NCBI GenBank assembly: GCA_007741555.1
Contig: CP036526.1
Location: 2,294,001-2,358,000, forward strand
DNA length: 64,000 nt
From: Stieleria marina
Lineage (GTDB): Bacteria; Planctomycetota; Planctomycetia; Pirellulales; Pirellulaceae
Direction of reading: 5' to 3'
A model generated the notes under the pieces. That model worked only from the letters and a program-made list of their open reading frames with translations, had not been told where the DNA came from and made no database searches. Both the position numbers and the translations under genes were made by a program. Positions 50,403 to 59,749 of the stretch are shown here, piece by piece (the first letter of the stretch is position 1; the number at the start of each line of letters is the position of its first letter).

Positions 50403-51932
50403 ATGGCTAGTTCGCAAAAACAAGGTTTCGGTTGGTTGCTGTTGCTAACTGGGTTGGTGGCGTTGGCGACATTTGGCGTCGTTGCGCTGTTGATGAATAT
50501 CTTCGAGCGAAAACAGGAAGCACGCACGCCGTTCACGCGACTAGTCGAAGTCAACGAGATCAGCACGGACCCCGAGCCTTGGGGCGTTAATTTTCCGCTG
50601 CAATACGAAAGCTACTTGCGCACTGCCGATACTGAGCGAACTGAATACGGTGGCAACCATGCGTTACCGCCCAGCAAGCTGGAAAAAGATCCTTGGCTGA
50701 AGCGCTTGTTCGCCGGTTATGCATTTAGCATCGACTACCGTGAAGCACGCGGGCACGCGTTTATGTTGGGCGATCAAGAGGTCACTAAACGAGTCACCGA
50801 TGTCCAGCAAGCAGGCGCCTGTTTGCATTGCCATGCGTCGATCGCGCCGACGTACCGGCGTATCGGTTTTGAAAAAATGGGCTTGGAAGCAACCGAAGAA
50901 ACGCTAGGCGAGAGTTTTCACCAAGAAGCCGTCATGGCCGGATTCAAGGCGGTTAGCCAATTGCCTTACGAAGAAGTGTTGGCGGAATTGACAAAGACAC
51001 CTGATGGCGTGGTCAAAGCCGAGGCTGGCGATCCCCATTTGGGAGACGCTCATCCGGTGTCGTGCATTGATTGCCACGACCCCGACACTATGTCGATTCG
51101 CGTGACGCGACCTGGTTTTATCCAAGGGATCGCCAAGCTTGCCGAGAGCGACGACCCGGTGCCGCATTTGCCAAGTATTCAGCTTTGGCGTGATTCCGGT
51201 TCCACCGAAGCGTATGACCCGAATAAAGACGCGACGCGACAAGAGTTGCGGTCGTTCGTTTGTGGTCAGTGTCACGTTGAGTACTACTGTGCCAACAAGA
51301 TGACGTTGACGTTCCCGTGGTCAAATGGATTGAAGGTCGAAGATTTGGAAAAGGAGTGGGACGAAACGACCTTTCCGAAAGACAAAGATGGAAAAGAGGG
51401 CGGTAAGTTTTATGACTACGTCCACAAAGAAACTGGCACCAAGGTCTACAAGGCCCAGCACCCTGAGTTTGAACTCTGGAGCCAAGGCATCCACGCTCGC
51501 GCGGGTGTCAGTTGCAGTGATTGTCACATGCCCTACGAAAAACAGGGAGCGACAAAGGTTAGCAGCCACTGGGTGCGAAGCCCGATGTTGAACGTCAATC
51601 GAGCTTGCCAGACGTGCCACAAAGTGCCGGAGGATGAGTTGAAAGCCCGTGTTGAAACCATCCAAGGTCGCACACGTGCTCTGATGGATCGGGCGGCGGT
51701 CGCAATGACTGATATGTTGGACGCAATCTTGGCGGCGCAAGAAGCCGAAGCGAGCGAAGAGGATTTGAAGCCGATCCGAGACCTTCAACGCAAAGCGATG
51801 TGGCGATTGGATTACATCAGCAGCGAAAACTCCAAAGGTTTCCACGCCGATCAAGAGGCTGCTCGCATTTTGGCCGAATCCATCGACTACAGCCGCCAAG
51901 CCCAGGCAGCTGCGACGAAGTTGTCGAAGTAG
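50403..51932 (+). CDS. nrfA: Cytochrome c nitrite reductase, catalytic pentahaem subunit
   Basis: 509 aa. A membrane-spanning N-terminus at about 11-33 acts as signal/anchor. Five haem motifs are all CxxCH: C140LHCH, C221IDCH, C287GQCH (in SFVCGQCHVEYYC, the diagnostic NrfA segment), CSDCH in GVSCSDCHMPY and CQTCH. The catalytic haem of E. coli-type NrfA uses CxxCK; here its place is taken by CLHCH, as reported for some other NrfA proteins. The active-site region HPEFELWSQGIHARAGVSCSDCH is intact. Reduces nitrite to ammonium with six electrons from NrfH. ATG 50403 is chosen because the longer frame overlaps nrfH and lacks a signal. Confidence 0.94.
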   Translation: MASSQKQGFGWLLLLTGLVALATFGVVALLMNIFERKQEARTPFTRLVEVNEISTDPEPWGVNFPLQYESYLRTADTERTEYGGNHALPPSKLEKDPWLKRLFAGYAFSIDYREARGHAFMLGDQEVTKRVTDVQQAGACLHCHASIAPTYRRIGFEKMGLEATEETLGESFHQEAVMAGFKAVSQLPYEEVLAELTKTPDGVVKAEAGDPHLGDAHPVSCIDCHDPDTMSIRVTRPGFIQGIAKLAESDDPVPHLPSIQLWRDSGSTEAYDPNKDATRQELRSFVCGQCHVEYYCANKMTLTFPWSNGLKVEDLEKEWDETTFPKDKDGKEGGKFYDYVHKETGTKVYKAQHPEFELWSQGIHARAGVSCSDCHMPYEKQGATKVSSHWVRSPMLNVNRACQTCHKVPEDELKARVETIQGRTRALMDRAAVAMTDMLDAILAAQEAEASEEDLKPIRDLQRKAMWRLDYISSENSKGFHADQEAARILAESIDYSRQAQAAATKLSK

Positions 51933-52301
51933 ACGCGTTTTCGACTCAACGCAAAAATGTGTGTCAATCCGCTTCTTTGCAGGAAGTGGTCTCGTTCGAT
52001 TCGACGATGTCGTGAGAGGCGGTTGGCATTCGCCTCGGCACAGATCGAGTGCCTTTTTCTTCGGCCTTTTCAGAGGCCAGCAGATCCGTCATTGTTGGTG
52101 GTCAGTGGTGACGGAGGATTTTGTGACTGGGATCGATGCTGAAGAGCCGATTTCGGCGTGATCCAGCTCATCGCCAACGCAGGCTGTGACGAGTGAATCG
52201 CAGCCAATGACAAGTGGCTGACGCATCAGGGAACTTTGCGAAGCGAGTGGCGTTAAGTTTGAGCGACCGCCGCGCACGCATCCAGAACGAATGAGGACGG
52301 A
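51933..52301. other. Intergenic region between nrfA and the globin gene
   Basis: 369 bases. No TTGAT-N4-ATCAA box is seen here, so the globin is not clearly under the same control as nrfHA. Small frames on both strands have no protein features that I recognise. No terminator hairpin was clear. Confidence 0.45.
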
Positions 52302-52697
52302 ATGAACATCACCGAAAGTGTCGGTAAAATTCTCGAGTCGGAGCACTTGCTGGGCGGGAAATTCTACGATCGTTTCTTTGTGGAGTGTCCGCACTTGAAA
52401 CAGTATTTCGACGGCGTAGACATGGATCGCCAGTCCGCGATGTTGACGTCGGCGATCGTTTTGGTCGAAACAATGCATAGCAAAGCAGGCGATGGTTTGT
52501 CGCCTTATTTGCGACTGTTGGGAACAGACCATCGCGATCGCGGGATCTCCGCAGACGATTTCACCGACTGGGCCGAATCGATGCTGCGGACCCTTGATGA
52601 CTTTCACGGCGATGACTGGAGCAAAGAATTGGAGCGCGAGTGGTACGCCGCCATGATGAACGCGGTCAAAATCATGCTCGAATCGTACGATTCGTAA
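52302..52697 (+). CDS. Single-domain globin
   Basis: 131 aa, the length of a bacterial single-domain globin. The pattern fits: a B-helix FYDRFFVECPHLKQYF with Phe at the CD corner, an E-helix MDRQSAMLTSAIVLV, and proximal histidine H77 in LLGTDHRDRGIS, then DFTDWAESML and EREWYAAMMNAVKIML as the G and H helices. There is no FAD/NAD reductase part, unlike flavohaemoglobin. It binds O2 or NO at the haem; next to nrfHA, NO scavenging is plausible, which is inference. GAGG lies about 7 bases before the ATG. Confidence 0.85.
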   Translation: MNITESVGKILESEHLLGGKFYDRFFVECPHLKQYFDGVDMDRQSAMLTSAIVLVETMHSKAGDGLSPYLRLLGTDHRDRGISADDFTDWAESMLRTLDDFHGDDWSKELEREWYAAMMNAVKIMLESYDS

Positions 52698-52738
52698 GCA
52701 CAATCGCGATGGTCGATGCCTTTTAAAAACTCTGATTC

Positions 52739-53389
52739 ATGCATCAAATCCTGGTCTACGGTGACTCGCTCAGTTGGGGCGTCATCCCCAATACTCGAAA
52801 CCGCCTCGCTTTTGCTGATCGTTGGCCGGGAGTGTTGGAGCGAGAGTTGTTGCGGCAGGGGCATCTCGCACGTGTCATCGAAGATTGTCTGAACGGGCGC
52901 AGGACTGCTTTGGACGATCCGTCGAAACCCGGGCGAAATGGACTCGTCGGCTTGGAACAGAGGATCGAAGTCAACTCGCCGCTTGCACTGGTCATGCTGT
53001 TTCTTGGAACCAATGACTTCCAGTCGATGCATGACGTCAACGCCGTTCAATCGGCTCGGGGACTGGGATCGCTTGTTGCCGCCATTCGTAGAGCTCCCGT
53101 CGAACCAGGGATGCCAATCCCAGAAATCATGCTGATTGCTCCGCCGCCGATCCAAATTGGCAAAGCAGCGATTGCCGCGAAATTTCTGAATGCGGAAACC
53201 AAATCCGTCGGACTGAACACTGCAATTCGAGACGTAGCCGTTGCGGAGAACTGTCAGTTTTTTGATGCGGGCGATGTCACTGCGACCAGCGAGGTCGACG
53301 GAGTTCACCTCGACAGAGATCAACACAGCATCCTTGGAACGGCGCTTGCTGTAAGTGTGGCGGCAGTTCTTTCTCTCGCACAGCGTTGA
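52739..53389 (+). CDS. SGNH/GDSL hydrolase
   Basis: 216 aa. The SGNH blocks are all present: block I VYGDSLSWG with nucleophile S10, block III VMLFLGTNDFQSM with the oxyanion Asn, and block V DGVHLDRDQH with the catalytic Asp and His. The internal REDLCLNGR-like part RVIEDCLNGRRTALDD provides the block II Gly. This set matches arylesterase/lysophospholipase-type enzymes that cleave esters. There is no signal peptide, so a cytoplasmic role is likely. It follows the globin by 41 bases; its stop codon lies within the palindrome at 53387-53418. Confidence 0.9.
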   Translation: MHQILVYGDSLSWGVIPNTRNRLAFADRWPGVLERELLRQGHLARVIEDCLNGRRTALDDPSKPGRNGLVGLEQRIEVNSPLALVMLFLGTNDFQSMHDVNAVQSARGLGSLVAAIRRAPVEPGMPIPEIMLIAPPPIQIGKAAIAAKFLNAETKSVGLNTAIRDVAVAENCQFFDAGDVTATSEVDGVHLDRDQHSILGTALAVSVAAVLSLAQR

Positions 53390-53418
53390 TCTAGAATCGT
53401 CGCGACGATTCTAGATCA
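53387..53418. terminator. Perfect 32-bp palindrome between convergent genes
   Basis: TGATCTAGAATCGTCG followed directly by its exact reverse complement. It starts on the SGNH stop codon and ends 27 bases before the stop of the convergent J-domain gene. As RNA it would form a 14-bp stem with a 4-base loop on either strand, fitting a bidirectional transcription end. There is no T-run. Confidence 0.65.
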
Positions 53419-53445
53419 CTTGTAGGGCGTGCTGAAAGCGTTTGT

Positions 53446-54015
53446 TTAAACAGGCGTCGGAGCGGTCATGCGTGCCGATCTGTTTTCTAGCTTTAGCTGG
53501 TTGGAGGCGGAAGGTTGGTTCATCGATTCGACGTGGTCGATGCCGGCTGCCGTGATCGCAATTTGTCCACTTTGTTCGCGAGCCATCCAGCCTTTTTCGC
53601 GGAAGTACCACAGGTGAAACTGAAGCACTTCGGGAGGGCACGGAGCTAGATCTTCAAGTGTCCCGATACCGATGCCGGGCTTTTTATAGTCACGCCGCCG
53701 TTGGGAATACAGGATGGTCAGGACTTTGTACCGGACCATGCAATCGTCGGACGCTGCGTTAGCACCTTCGACGATCTCGCCTTTGGCCTGCTGCTGCCGT
53801 TCGTGTTCGATGTCGTAAGCGGCTCGCGCTTTTGGGTCTCGCAGTGTTTCAAACGCTTCGACCATTCGGGTGAAAACTCCGACGTCGGCGCTGGGCGACG
53901 CATCGGGATGGTTCTTTTTCGCTAAGTAGCGAAAGACGCGTTCGATGGTTGCTTCGCTTGCGTTGGGACTAATTTCCAACACTTCGTAGTAGTCAACAAA
54001 ATCTCTGATTGTCAC
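53446..54015 (-). CDS. J-domain protein with C-terminal winged-helix-like region
   Basis: 189 aa. Residues ~7-70 are a J domain with the required HPD (H36-P37-D38): DYYEVLEISPNASEATIERVFRYLAKKNHPDAS ... MVEAFETLRDPKARAAYD, written here in parts of the whole. The remaining residues include VRYKVLTILYSQRRRDYKKPGIG and LQFHLWYFREKGWMARE ... AITAAGIDHVES, which looks like a winged helix. J domains recruit and stimulate Hsp70; the Hsp70 homologue at 46589-48775 is one possible partner. No DnaJ zinc finger or C-terminal substrate domain is present, so this is a specialised class C co-chaperone. Confidence 0.85.
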   Translation of the reverse strand: MTIRDFVDYYEVLEISPNASEATIERVFRYLAKKNHPDASPSADVGVFTRMVEAFETLRDPKARAAYDIEHERQQQAKGEIVEGANAASDDCMVRYKVLTILYSQRRRDYKKPGIGIGTLEDLAPCPPEVLQFHLWYFREKGWMAREQSGQIAITAAGIDHVESMNQPSASNQLKLENRSARMTAPTPV

Positions 54016-54629
54016 AATTCGATTCCCAATGCGAGCAGACTATAAAACACCTATCATTCAGATAGGTTGCTTGATCGCATAAGAGTTCAGAATCGCCCAC
54101 CGTGTCCTTCGATTTGGCGATGGTTTGGTCCCTGCGTCCGGTTGTGCCGATTATCGGGATCCGTGCAGGTGAACGGGGCGAGTTAGCGATCGGGAGCCTG
54201 GGACAAGCTTGGCTGCTAACCCCTGTTTTTCGGTTTGATCGCGGGGACTTCTTCGGGGAAATTTGGCCGTGGTTTTCTCGCTATTTAGGTGCCATCGGAT
54301 GCCAGTTGGTTGGATGCATTGGGAGTGAATCGTGAGAGGGGAGAGCGATACGTCGGAACCGACCTGCCCGATGGCGGGTCTTGGCTGTTCAGCTTTCCCT
54401 GGCGAAAAAACGTCTCGCTCAGACGCAGAATCGGTGGCAGATGAAACGGTGGCCTAAACGGACCAGCGAGGGCAGATCCTGATTTCGCTGTCCGGCATGC
54501 AGCGTTCTCTTGGCTGTCGCCGGCTAGATCCGTCCCGAATCCGCGTTTGGAGCGACAATATTCGACCATTCGCCGTCCGCATTGAATTCGGTGCGTGACA
54601 GAACCAGCAAATTCACTAGACTCTTTCGC
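54016..54629. other. Long intergenic region before rsfS
   Basis: 614 bases. It should hold the divergent promoters of the J-domain gene and rsfS. Open frames here (for example 54102-54335 plus, 54285-54677 minus) have no recognisable motifs. I see nothing else: no RNA gene, repeat or operator. Confidence 0.45.
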
Positions 54630-55130
54630 ATGACTGATCCATCTCAAACTGATCCGGCCACCCAGCCGGACACGCAAAACGCTCCTGCAGCTGATTCGAC
54701 CCCTTCGGCTGCTGAATCAAACCCGATGATTGCGCCGTCCCGATCCATTCGCCCCCATGGCACGGAGGAGAGTCGCAAGCTCGCCGCAGCTGCCGTACGC
54801 GTTGCCATCGAAAACAATGGTTTCGACGTCATGGTGATCGATGTGTGCGCCCAGTCTGCTGAGTTCGATCTCTTTGTGCTGGTCACGGGAACCAGCCGTA
54901 GACAGCTTCACGCGATCAGCGAACTCATCGACGACAAGTTGGAGAAAGAGCTTGGCGATTGCCGAATGGGGATCGAGGGCTACGCAGAAAGCCGCTGGAT
55001 CGTGCTGGATTACGGCAGCGTGGTGATTCACTTGTTCGACGAAGAGACTCGCGAATACTACGATTTGGAGTCACTTTGGGCCGATGGCACGCCAATTCCT
55101 CTAGCAGATCTTGGGATCACCGAGGAATAG
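54630..55130 (+). CDS. rsfS: Ribosomal silencing factor RsfS
   Basis: 166 aa from ATG 54630; an ATG 16 codons upstream is possible. A ~50-residue low-complexity N-terminus rich in Pro, Ala and Thr is followed by the RsfS/DUF143 core: RKLAAAAVRVAIENNGFDVMVIDV, the FDLFVLVTGTSRRQLHAISELI block and GYAESRWIVLDYGSVVIHLFDEETREYYDLESLW. RsfS binds ribosomal protein L14 (uL14) and blocks subunit joining in starvation. The final W with D/E residues matches the family. Usual length is about 105-130 aa, so the extra part is the N-terminal tail. Convergent with the Wza-like gene, 3 bases apart. Confidence 0.93.
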   Translation: MTDPSQTDPATQPDTQNAPAADSTPSAAESNPMIAPSRSIRPHGTEESRKLAAAAVRVAIENNGFDVMVIDVCAQSAEFDLFVLVTGTSRRQLHAISELIDDKLEKELGDCRMGIEGYAESRWIVLDYGSVVIHLFDEETREYYDLESLWADGTPIPLADLGITEE

Positions 55131-55133
55131 TCT

Positions 55134-56264
55134 TTATTGCTGCGGATCGAAGTTGTCGGGAATCGATGGCGGATGGATTGACGGTAGCAGTTGACCGTCC
55201 AGTGCATTGCTGACGGCAGGGACGTCGGAATCAAGCATTTCGGGGTTGGTCAAATTCAAGCTCTGTTCAGCGTCGCTGAAGGGCATGGGCATGCGCCGAA
55301 TCGGGGGAGCATCTTGGCCCAGTGCGCTGTCGACGGTTGGCGTTGCATCGGAGAGCGGATTGGCGAGTTCTTTCGCAGTGCTGTTTGCTTCACCGTTCTT
55401 TGTGCCGGACTTGCCGCCGCTGGCTGTGTCGTTATTGCGGGGGTTCCACGTTGCTGCAGCGCGTTCCGGTGCGACCCGCTGATACGGATTGCCGTTTTGG
55501 ACCAGTGATGGATCACGGCACGGCGATTGGCACTTGCAACAGCGCTCGCAGGTCTCATTTGCCAGGCAGCACTTGAGTTCTTCGCAGAATGTCCTTGAAG
55601 CCACAAAAATGCGATCCCCAGGTTGGAGTTGGTAGTTCGTCGAACTATCCCCCAATTGTGTAATCTCGCGGTAACAAATTGGCAATGTGATTCGGCATGA
55701 TCGCTCAAGTGTGGGGCGTGCGAGCAGTAGTTTGCAAGGAGAAGCGTCGCCTGTTAGTCCGCCGGCGGTCAAGATCGCATCGAGTACGGTTTCGTTTCCT
55801 GCCAAAGGATAGGCGCCCGGAGAATTGACTTCGCCAAGCACGTAGAAACGATGCACGCCTTCGAGCAATCGAATATTGATTTGGGTTTCTTTTGCACCGC
55901 TATGCACGATGGTTTGTTCGATCAGTTGCTCGGCCGCTTCCAGAGTCAGGCCGGCGATGACGGCACGGCCGAAACCGCCCAAGTCGACGCTTCCGTCAGC
56001 CAAAACATGCTGATCAGCGGGGATGCGAATGTTGCTCTCGAAGTCGATTGGTTCAATCAATAGAACATCGCCGGGCTCCAAATAATGGACGGGGAGCACT
56101 CCCTTGCTGAGTTCTTTGGGGAGGTTGGCTTCGCGCGGCGATCGCTCCAAAACTTGTTCGGACTGTTCCGTCAAAAAGTGGCCGGTGGGATAGAGCGTGA
56201 TCCCAAGAGTGCTGCACCCACATGCGCCGATGGTACAGACGATGAGAAGGAGCGTGCGAAACAT
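55134..56264 (-). CDS. Wza-like polysaccharide export lipoprotein
   Basis: 376 aa. MFRTLLLIVCTIGACGC is a signal with a lipobox around C15 or C17. The poly-export domain follows (YLEPGDVLLIEPI, ADGSVDLGGFGRAVIAGLTLEAAEQLI), then an SLBB-type domain (FYVLGEVNSPGAYPLAGNETVLDAILTAGGL). Beyond it is a cysteine cluster (CEELKCCLANETCERCCKCQSPC written over ~23 residues), unusual for this family, and a Pro/Asn-rich tail. These proteins form the outer-membrane channel for capsule or exopolysaccharide. The AsmA-like gene lies upstream on the same strand, 172 bases away. No Wzc or other polysaccharide genes are in the window. Confidence 0.88.
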   Translation of the reverse strand: MFRTLLLIVCTIGACGCSTLGITLYPTGHFLTEQSEQVLERSPREANLPKELSKGVLPVHYLEPGDVLLIEPIDFESNIRIPADQHVLADGSVDLGGFGRAVIAGLTLEAAEQLIEQTIVHSGAKETQINIRLLEGVHRFYVLGEVNSPGAYPLAGNETVLDAILTAGGLTGDASPCKLLLARPTLERSCRITLPICYREITQLGDSSTNYQLQPGDRIFVASRTFCEELKCCLANETCERCCKCQSPCRDPSLVQNGNPYQRVAPERAAATWNPRNNDTASGGKSGTKNGEANSTAKELANPLSDATPTVDSALGQDAPPIRRMPMPFSDAEQSLNLTNPEMLDSDVPAVSNALDGQLLPSIHPPSIPDNFDPQQ

Positions 56265-56436
56265 GTTGGCTTTGGAGTTGGTCTGAAGGAGCGGTCGTTG
56301 TTCTAAGTATCGACCGACTTCAACTCGTATGACCGGTAAGAAGCGAAATCACCGAAAGGCCTTCGCAACACCCAATGACGCTGTAAAACGCAAGGCTTAA
56401 CAGTTGCTTGCATCAAGGACGTTCAAGCACGACGTT

Positions 56437-59370
56437 TTACCGCGACAGGGGATTTTGTTGCTGCGCAAACTGGCACGGAACGGGCAGCAATTGCTGCAAA
56501 AAGAATTGAGCGGTTTCTTCGCGGATCGTTTCCAGCGGCTTGAGGCGAAGTCTGGGATCGCTTGCCGGGCCGACGACATCGACGAAGATCGTTCGGTCGC
56601 TAAGCAGCTGATTGATTTCCAGCAGAATTCCGATGGGTGTTGCGTAGTCGACCGCGACCATCCCCAAGGCGGAAATCAACGTCGTGCTGGTGTCGAAATT
56701 GCCAGTCGAAATGACTGCTTGTAAATCAAGCCGCTGATTTGCGAGCACAATCGGGCCTTCTGCCCACACCATCAACTGCGGGCTTCGCAGCCAAAACTCT
56801 TGCAACGTTGCCCGTCCGGCACCGATTACGCCGCGTGCGCGTCCCTCATCGAATCGCACGCCAGCCAGACCGATGGGACCCAAGAAATTCTGAGCGTCGT
56901 CCAGTCCCGGAATCGATCGGCCACTACTTCCATTGAGTTTGAAATCAAAGTTGCCGAACAAGTCCTGCGGTCCAGAGACGTGATTGGCGTTTAGGACCAG
57001 CTTTCCACTCAAACGCCCTTCTCCCAAAATGCCGGAGGATGATTCGGCATTGGCTAAGGTTTTGGCGAAATCAACGTTTCTTAAATCCCATTTACTTCGC
57101 ATGTCGACTTTTGACGGACGGTTGGCGGATTTCAAGCTCAGCGATCCTGCGATTCGTCCATTGCCCGTTGAGCCGGCAATCGATGGGATGTTGAAACCCC
57201 AGCGGTCCAATCGAGTTGTTAAGTATCCGGAAATGCCACTGTGTGCTTCGTCGATTCGAATGCCGAAGGTGGTCGCGTCGCTCAATGTGACCGCGCCGCG
57301 AATCGCCAGGCGGTCTCGGTCTCCGCCAGAAACGACGAGTCGCGCGGAAACTCGGCCGTCGATTTGTTCCGCTACGTTCGGCGCGACGAGATTCAAGATT
57401 GTCGGTGCATCGACGCTGGCGACTCGAACGTTTAGCTGGGCGCTTCTGATTTGAGCGGAACCTGGCTCCAAAACGAGCAAGCCACTCGCTTCAAGACGAC
57501 CGTCGGCGATCAAGCCGATTGCTTGGTCGATGACCAATCGGTTGTCCACGATTCGTGCGTTCAGCTTCATTCGCCGCGTCAGTTCCGTACCATCGAGTGA
57601 TACGTTGCTGGCGACGGCTTTGATTGTTGAATCTGCTTTGCCGTTGGCCATTTTAAAATCGACGTTCGCATTCAACTTTCCACGCCATCGTCGATTCAAT
57701 AGTTTGGGTCGCAGCGCTGGCGGCAACACTGCAATAATTCGCTCGGCCTGCATCGATGCGATAGACACTTGCCCCGTCGTAATGGCCTGCCAGAGATCCT
57801 GAAAGGTCAAGTCGGGGGTGACGTCGGTTTTTGTTTTGATCGACCAATCGCCCCCGAACAGTTTTCCCTGCGACTCCAAGACAATGGAGTTCGGCGTGGA
57901 TTCAGCGATGACCGATAGATCGCCGACACTGGCATCTGCAACGGTGATCTGCTCCAAATCGACCGAAATTTTGCCACGATGCTGGTCGACTTTTGCGATC
58001 CCCGCAGCAGGCACCGTCCAGTCGATTGCTCCGGATGCGAATGCTTGGAAAGCTACCGAGACCGGAGCAAAAACGCCTGCGTCAAACTGCAGTGCAAGGT
58101 CGTTCCATTTCAGGTCGACGTGATGCGGTGAAGCTCCGTCGGTCGACAAAACGGCATTGCCGGCAAGCGTTCCGTCGAACACTTCGGCAGCAAGCTGTTC
58201 CAGAGCAATCGATGTGGGCTGAACCTGGTATTTCGCCGCAATTCGCTTGATCAGCAGCTTGTCATTGTCGCCGACTTCCAGCAATGGCGTCAGCACGAAC
58301 TGGTGTTTGTCAAAAGTAATTTGATGTTCGATGAGCCCTAGGTTAACTCCTGAGGCGGTCATCTCCGGCGAAGCGATCTTTCCGTTCACTTCCCAGTTCA
58401 ATTCGCTCGTGTCGGCCCAGTTGTTCTTTCCATCGCCCAGCCGTCCTTTGGCCGTGAGATCGACATCAAGTTGACCAGTGACCCAGGGGATTTTGGAGCT
58501 GGAGAAGAGGCCCGCAATTTTGGTCAGCGGTACATTGTCCCCCATCACACCCAACTGAAAGCGACGTTCGCCGCTCAGTTCAGCACGCGCGGCCGCCATC
58601 AGCGTGCTCGGCTGGTCACCCGCAACCGTCGCTCGCATATTCTTGGCTTCCAGGGTGCCGTTGCGGATGGTAGCCGAGCCCGTCGCCAAATTGACCGCTG
58701 GAAATTGGCCGCTGCGAAACTGATCAACACTGACGTCTGCATCGAGCGTCCATCGATGCACATCGCCGATTGATTCGTACGGCGCCGAAAACTGAATCTT
58801 GCCGTCTACCGTGCCACTTAGGGTGGAGACGGAATCATCGCCGATGGCCGATTTATAGACTTGATGAAGCGGGCTGATTTTTACCGATTCCATCACTAGT
58901 TTTGCTGAAACGTCTCCCATCGGGGCAAACTGCAAATTGGCGGAACCCGTCACTCGACCACTTCCTTGCATGCTCTTTGAGCCAAGTGATCCGCGCATCT
59001 TTTGGAGCGAAGCATTTCCTTCGCGGACATCAATGACGGCCTCGAAATCGCTCCAGACCAATTCGTCCACTTGCAATCGTTTTGACGAAATCGTTCCCGT
59101 TAGCTGGTACTTGTCTGAGGAACGCAGTGCATTGAGCGGGATCCCTACTTGGACGTCCACGGACGCGTTGCCCTGGGCGGAAACAGGAATGTCCAGCCCA
59201 ACAGATGAAAGTCGGCTGGACAGTTGCTCCACGTCGACGTCTTTCCAGGACCAGCTTAGATTCCAGTAACTCGTCTTCTCCTGAGCACTCGCCGAACTGG
59301 ACGACACGAATGTGGTCGCGCCGATCAGGATGAACAGTCGAATGACTTGGGTTAGAAACGGTGATCGCAT
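56437..59370 (-). CDS. AsmA/TamB-like periplasmic protein
   Basis: 977 aa. MRSPFLTQVIRLFILIGATT ... ASA is a Sec signal. The remainder is long, beta-rich and repetitive, with alternating hydrophobic residues and many G-x-L/G-x-A-x-L patterns. The C-terminal ~150 residues include LQEFWLRSPQLMVWAEGPIVL, STTLISALGMVAVDYATPIGI and IFVDVVGPASDPRLRLKP, as in AsmA-like C-terminal domains. AsmA-type proteins form long beta grooves that carry lipids across the periplasm between membranes. I place it there by this pattern only. The gene precedes the Wza-like gene, suggesting an envelope or polysaccharide-export role. Confidence 0.75.
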   Translation of the reverse strand: MRSPFLTQVIRLFILIGATTFVSSSSASAQEKTSYWNLSWSWKDVDVEQLSSRLSSVGLDIPVSAQGNASVDVQVGIPLNALRSSDKYQLTGTISSKRLQVDELVWSDFEAVIDVREGNASLQKMRGSLGSKSMQGSGRVTGSANLQFAPMGDVSAKLVMESVKISPLHQVYKSAIGDDSVSTLSGTVDGKIQFSAPYESIGDVHRWTLDADVSVDQFRSGQFPAVNLATGSATIRNGTLEAKNMRATVAGDQPSTLMAAARAELSGERRFQLGVMGDNVPLTKIAGLFSSSKIPWVTGQLDVDLTAKGRLGDGKNNWADTSELNWEVNGKIASPEMTASGVNLGLIEHQITFDKHQFVLTPLLEVGDNDKLLIKRIAAKYQVQPTSIALEQLAAEVFDGTLAGNAVLSTDGASPHHVDLKWNDLALQFDAGVFAPVSVAFQAFASGAIDWTVPAAGIAKVDQHRGKISVDLEQITVADASVGDLSVIAESTPNSIVLESQGKLFGGDWSIKTKTDVTPDLTFQDLWQAITTGQVSIASMQAERIIAVLPPALRPKLLNRRWRGKLNANVDFKMANGKADSTIKAVASNVSLDGTELTRRMKLNARIVDNRLVIDQAIGLIADGRLEASGLLVLEPGSAQIRSAQLNVRVASVDAPTILNLVAPNVAEQIDGRVSARLVVSGGDRDRLAIRGAVTLSDATTFGIRIDEAHSGISGYLTTRLDRWGFNIPSIAGSTGNGRIAGSLSLKSANRPSKVDMRSKWDLRNVDFAKTLANAESSSGILGEGRLSGKLVLNANHVSGPQDLFGNFDFKLNGSSGRSIPGLDDAQNFLGPIGLAGVRFDEGRARGVIGAGRATLQEFWLRSPQLMVWAEGPIVLANQRLDLQAVISTGNFDTSTTLISALGMVAVDYATPIGILLEINQLLSDRTIFVDVVGPASDPRLRLKPLETIREETAQFFLQQLLPVPCQFAQQQNPLSR

Positions 59371-59749
59371 GATGTAGTCGAAATCATCGGTCGAGTTCTT
59401 CGGTCGAATGCTGCTGGCGTTCGCGTGATGGTTGCACGCAAGGACAGAGCTTCAGCTAACTGGTCCTCCTTTAAGTTCGTCCCGTTGGATTGGGCAACTC
59501 GCGTCGCCGAGCCGCTTTGGCGGGCGAAACAATCATTCTGCAACGATTGTGACGACAACATGTTATGTGCGAGCCAAGTCGAACAGCCTCACCTTAGCCG
59601 GGCAAGGGGCAGCGTGTTGCTTTCAAGACGCTAATTGTGTTCAGCAATGCTTCTTGAATCCCAACGTTTTCGGGCCTCGGTTTGCCGCGAAAAACTGTTA
59701 GCAGCTTCGCCCAAACGATGATCCGTTTCCCAGGCAGTCGAACAGCTGT
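59371..59749. other. Region upstream of the AsmA-like gene
   Basis: 379 bases between the 82-aa gene and the AsmA-like gene, both leftward. It should contain the AsmA-like promoter. The frames here (59425-59634 and 59352-59561) lack protein character. No hairpin or repeat stood out. Confidence 0.4.
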
